Shown in pieces: positions 6,114-7,621 of a stretch of 7,621 nucleotides of DNA. The stretch is taken from assembly GCA_003520965.1 (NCBI GenBank), contig DOTU01000211.1, positions 1 through 7,621 of the forward strand, in the 5' to 3' direction. The notes beneath the pieces were generated by a model. That model was given only the letters and a program-made list of their open reading frames with translations, had not been told where the DNA came from and searched no databases. Each line of letters starts with the position of its first letter. Position 1 is the first letter of the stretch. This DNA comes from Candidatus Zixiibacteriota bacterium (GTDB taxonomy: Bacteria; Zixibacteria; MSB-5A5; UBA10806). Position numbers and translations under genes: made by a program.

Positions 6114-6725
6114 ATGAGGAAAATCTTTATTGTTGCTGTTATGATACTGATGGCGTCCGGATATGCGGCTGGAGCCGATTATTGGCATTGTGGGGTTGGC
6201 GTGAAATTCGCCGGTGTCATGCCGGGGAAGGATTACTCGAACACGCTGGGCGGTGGTCTACTGGTAACATTTGGAAATCCCGATTCGCGGTTTACCACCC
6301 AATTCGATGTCGATAAATGGAGTAAAAAATATAACAAGAGCGGCGATACTATTTTAACTAGCGCCTTTGGGGTAATCCCGGCTACTTACAAATTGCGCGA
6401 GCGTCATTATTCCGGCCTGAGCGTGGGCATATTCGAAAAGTTTCGCGCAGTCGATTTCAGCAACGCTTTCTCCGCTTATATGATTGCAGGAATAGGTGGT
6501 TATTTTCTCAACTTTAAGTGGGAAGAAAGCGATAACGGAACGGTAAATTTAAAATCGAAAAGCCAGCATTCTTTAGGTCATTTATCGGGCGGGCTTGGTT
6601 TGGAAGCGCAATTTAATCAGCATGTATATGCTTTCATAGAAGGGCGATATGTGGCCCTGATAAATGCCAAAGAAGCCGATAAGAATATCATGAATGGATA
6701 TCTGGGCGTTCGATACGTTTTCTAA
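6114..6725 (+). CDS. small outer-membrane beta-barrel protein (secreted, about 180 mature residues)
   Basis: The 203-residue product begins with a clear signal peptide, MRKIFIVAVMILMASGYAAG-A, with cleavage most likely just before DYW. The mature part alternates hydrophobic and polar residues with many glycines and aromatics, as in eight-stranded barrels of the OmpA-transmembrane/OmpW/porin-like class: FAGVMPGKDYSNTLGGGLLVTF near the N-terminus, YMIAGIGGYFLNFKW in the middle, HLSGGLGLEAQF and YAFIEGRYV later. It ends GYLGVRYVF, and a terminal Phe is the recognition signal for the BAM outer-membrane insertion machinery. AAGGAG lies 6 bases before ATG 6114; GTG 6111 is too close to it, so the ATG is preferred. 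The gene has its own promoter candidates and a strong terminator, so it is likely a single-gene transcript. The specific function is unknown. Confidence 0.88.
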   Translation: MRKIFIVAVMILMASGYAAGADYWHCGVGVKFAGVMPGKDYSNTLGGGLLVTFGNPDSRFTTQFDVDKWSKKYNKSGDTILTSAFGVIPATYKLRERHYSGLSVGIFEKFRAVDFSNAFSAYMIAGIGGYFLNFKWEESDNGTVNLKSKSQHSLGHLSGGLGLEAQFNQHVYAFIEGRYVALINAKEADKNIMNGYLGVRYVF

Positions 6726-6749
6726 ACGGGCCAGATATTAGTAAGTTAT

Positions 6750-6777
6750 AGGCCGCCAAACCGAGCGGCCTTTTTTT
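6750..6777 (+). terminator. Rho-independent terminator of the outer-membrane barrel gene
   Basis: AGGCCGC (6750-6756) pairs with GCGGCCT (6765-6771) across an 8-base loop, and seven Ts (6771-6777) follow directly. The T-tract overlaps the stop codon of the converging YcxB-like gene. On the minus strand the hairpin is followed by TATAACTTAC rather than a T-run, so it should act mainly on plus-strand transcripts. Confidence 0.9.
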
Positions 6778-7294
6778 ATGCCGCGGATTTTATTCGTCCC
6801 AAAAGGAGGGCGATGAATCTGGCCTGCTCCTCGGAAGACGGGAAATATCGCTTGGGAATTATGTAAGCTAATTTGGGGCTGGTGTATATTAATAACAGGC
6901 GGTCGATATCTTTAATTTCAACAACCCTGGACCAGGGAGTAGTGACGCCTCGCTCATTGGTGTCGATATGAATACCTGAGTCACTGAATGAATAGGTTTT
7001 GGGCAGCATCTGGATGGCAACCGCGGGGCTTTTGAATATATAAATCTGCAAAAATAGAATGAATGGCTGCGACAACCCGGTTGCCAATAATAGAACACCC
7101 CAGAAAACAAGTATATTTAATGTGTTTCTGACGCCCGCGTCCGGGCTGGTGAACGAAAAGTAGGCTGCTATCAGAAGCAAACAAAAGCCCACGCCGTCGA
7201 GCCTTAAAAGCCAGCGGATATGATGAAAATTATAGGCAGCTATCTCGCCTCTGGTCAGTTCCACCGATATCCGGAATTCGTCAGTCATGGTCAT
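6776..7294 (-). CDS. YcxB-like membrane protein, two transmembrane helices
   Basis: This 172-residue protein has a short cytoplasmic N-terminus (FRISVELTRGEIAAYN), two hydrophobic helices (about 34-48 and 58-82), and a C-terminal soluble domain with the pattern of YcxB-like proteins (PF14317): TYSFSDSGIHI (100-110), a tryptophan-containing strand TPWSRVVEIKDID (119-131), LLIYTS (134-139) and IIPKRYFPSSEEQARFIALL (145-164). The IIPKR-F signature followed by an acidic helix is diagnostic of the family in my judgement. The function of this family is not established. The gene converges on the outer-membrane barrel gene with about 50 bases between them. The start is ATG 7294 or ATG 7288; neither has a good ribosome-binding site, and TATAAT (7298-7293) overlaps the first ATG. 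Confidence 0.85.
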   Translation of the reverse strand: MTMTDEFRISVELTRGEIAAYNFHHIRWLLRLDGVGFCLLLIAAYFSFTSPDAGVRNTLNILVFWGVLLLATGLSQPFILFLQIYIFKSPAVAIQMLPKTYSFSDSGIHIDTNERGVTTPWSRVVEIKDIDRLLLIYTSPKLAYIIPKRYFPSSEEQARFIALLLGRIKSAA

Positions 7295-7351
7295 TATAAG
7301 GATACGAATTTGGGCGGGAAATGGGAACAGGAATTTTGGGGACTAAGAATG

Positions 7352-7371
7352 GGCAGTCGAGGACGGCTGCC
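7352..7371. repeat. REP-like palindrome C (8-bp stem, AGGA loop)
   Basis: GGCAGTCG (7352-7359) pairs with CGGCTGCC (7364-7371) through seven Watson-Crick pairs and one G-T wobble, around AGGA (7360-7363). The core CG-AGGA-CG is identical to that of palindrome B about 3.2 kb away. No proper T-tract follows immediately. Confidence 0.6.
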
Positions 7372-7400
7372 GCGCCTTCAAAGTTTTTTAATACAATGAT

Positions 7401-7424
7401 GGGCACGATGAATCGTGCCCCTAC
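7401..7424. repeat. REP-like palindrome D with GTAG head
   Basis: GGGCACGA (7401-7408) pairs with TCGTGCCC (7413-7420) around TGAA; one more A-T pair could form with a 2-base loop. CTAC follows at 7421-7424, so on the minus strand the element reads GTAG directly before the palindrome. A GTAG or GGAG tetranucleotide at the stem foot is the hallmark of REP elements mobilised by REP-associated tyrosine transposases (RAYT). It lies 49 bases, centre to centre, from palindrome C. Confidence 0.6.
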
Positions 7425-7460
7425 GCAATCGAAATAAGAATAGCAGCCTGTTTTTGCGAG

Positions 7461-7491
7461 AAACAAAAACGGCGGAGACGACCTCCGCCGT
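7461..7491 (-). terminator. Rho-independent terminator of the right-edge outer-membrane gene
   Basis: Read on the minus strand, ACGGCGGAG (7491-7483) pairs with CTCCGCCGT (7477-7469) across a 5-base loop, followed by TTTTTGTTT-type sequence (7469-7461). It starts 23 bases after the stop codon of the gene entering from the right edge, exactly where its terminator is expected. Confidence 0.85.
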
Positions 7492-7514
7492 AATATATAA
7501 AAACACCCAATAAT

Positions 7515-7621
7515 TTAGAAATTCCCGAACCTCAAAGTTAATGAGGCTGCGGGGCCGGCGATATCGCTGTTGGTCAGGCCGAATGACTCGACGCCGGAAA
7601 CGAATCGATAGCTTCCACCGA
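7515..7621 (-). CDS. outer-membrane beta-barrel protein, last 34 residues (5' part outside window)
   Basis: One minus-strand frame is open from the right edge to TAA at 7517-7515. It encodes GGSYRFVSGVESF, then a loop (GLTNSDIAGP), then a final strand AASLTLRFGNF. Two amphipathic strands joined by a polar turn and ending in an aromatic Phe are typical of the C-terminus of a BAM-inserted barrel protein. A terminator follows 23 bases downstream, supporting a true gene end. The family cannot be told from this fragment. Confidence 0.75.
   Translation of the reverse strand, partial: GGSYRFVSGVESFGLTNSDIAGPAASLTLRFGNF

Noticed and set aside
7281..7466. 61-codon minus-strand open frame in the gap before the YcxB-like gene
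   Set aside because: It runs through two palindromes and overlaps the YcxB-like start, has no ribosome-binding site and no protein-like pattern.

Overview
The window looks like chromosomal DNA of an uncultured Gram-negative bacterium with roughly balanced base composition. Two genes encode likely outer-membrane beta-barrels, one with a clear signal peptide and both ending in phenylalanine. The rest are housekeeping or envelope genes: Lon, a YchF-type ATPase, a flippase-like membrane protein and a polyprenol-phosphate sugar synthase. One promoter candidate also fits the Bacteroidetes-type TAnnTTTG box. That would be compatible with a lineage in or near the Fibrobacteres-Chlorobi-Bacteroidetes group, but this is a weak guess and I cannot name a species.

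Layout. The left half is on the minus strand, read right to left: ychF-like ATPase (3919 to 2825), a small unrecognised gene (about 2696 to 2391), then lon (from 2363, running off the left edge before its stop codon). A promoter sits in front of ychF and a second one in front of the small gene, so the small gene and lon are probably co-transcribed. The 332-base gap 3920-4251 separates ychF from the divergent plus-strand genes and holds both outward promoters plus two perfect 11-bp palindromes. On the plus strand a flippase-like membrane protein (4252-5220) overlaps a dolichol-phosphate-mannose-synthase-like glycosyltransferase (5217-5960) by ATGA. Next come a tandem promoter region and a small outer-membrane barrel gene (6114-6725) with a clear terminator. 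The right end is minus strand again: a two-helix YcxB-like membrane protein (7294 to 6776), a 220-base gap with two more palindromes and a terminator, and the last 34 codons of another outer-membrane barrel protein entering from the right edge.

How the genes fit together. Lon removes damaged and regulatory proteins; YchF-family ATPases bind ribosomes and are tied to stress responses. Their proximity is suggestive but not proof of a functional link. The flippase/glycosyltransferase pair very likely acts in one pathway: sugar is loaded onto a polyprenyl phosphate on the cytoplasmic side, and the membrane protein may move it, or a related lipid, across the inner membrane.

No phage, transposase, CRISPR, toxin-antitoxin or defence system is visible. 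The signals most worth a second look are the paired REP-like palindromes in both larger intergenic gaps, the unusual YchF nucleotide-binding motifs, the promoter of ychF lying directly against its start codon, and the small orphan gene in front of lon.
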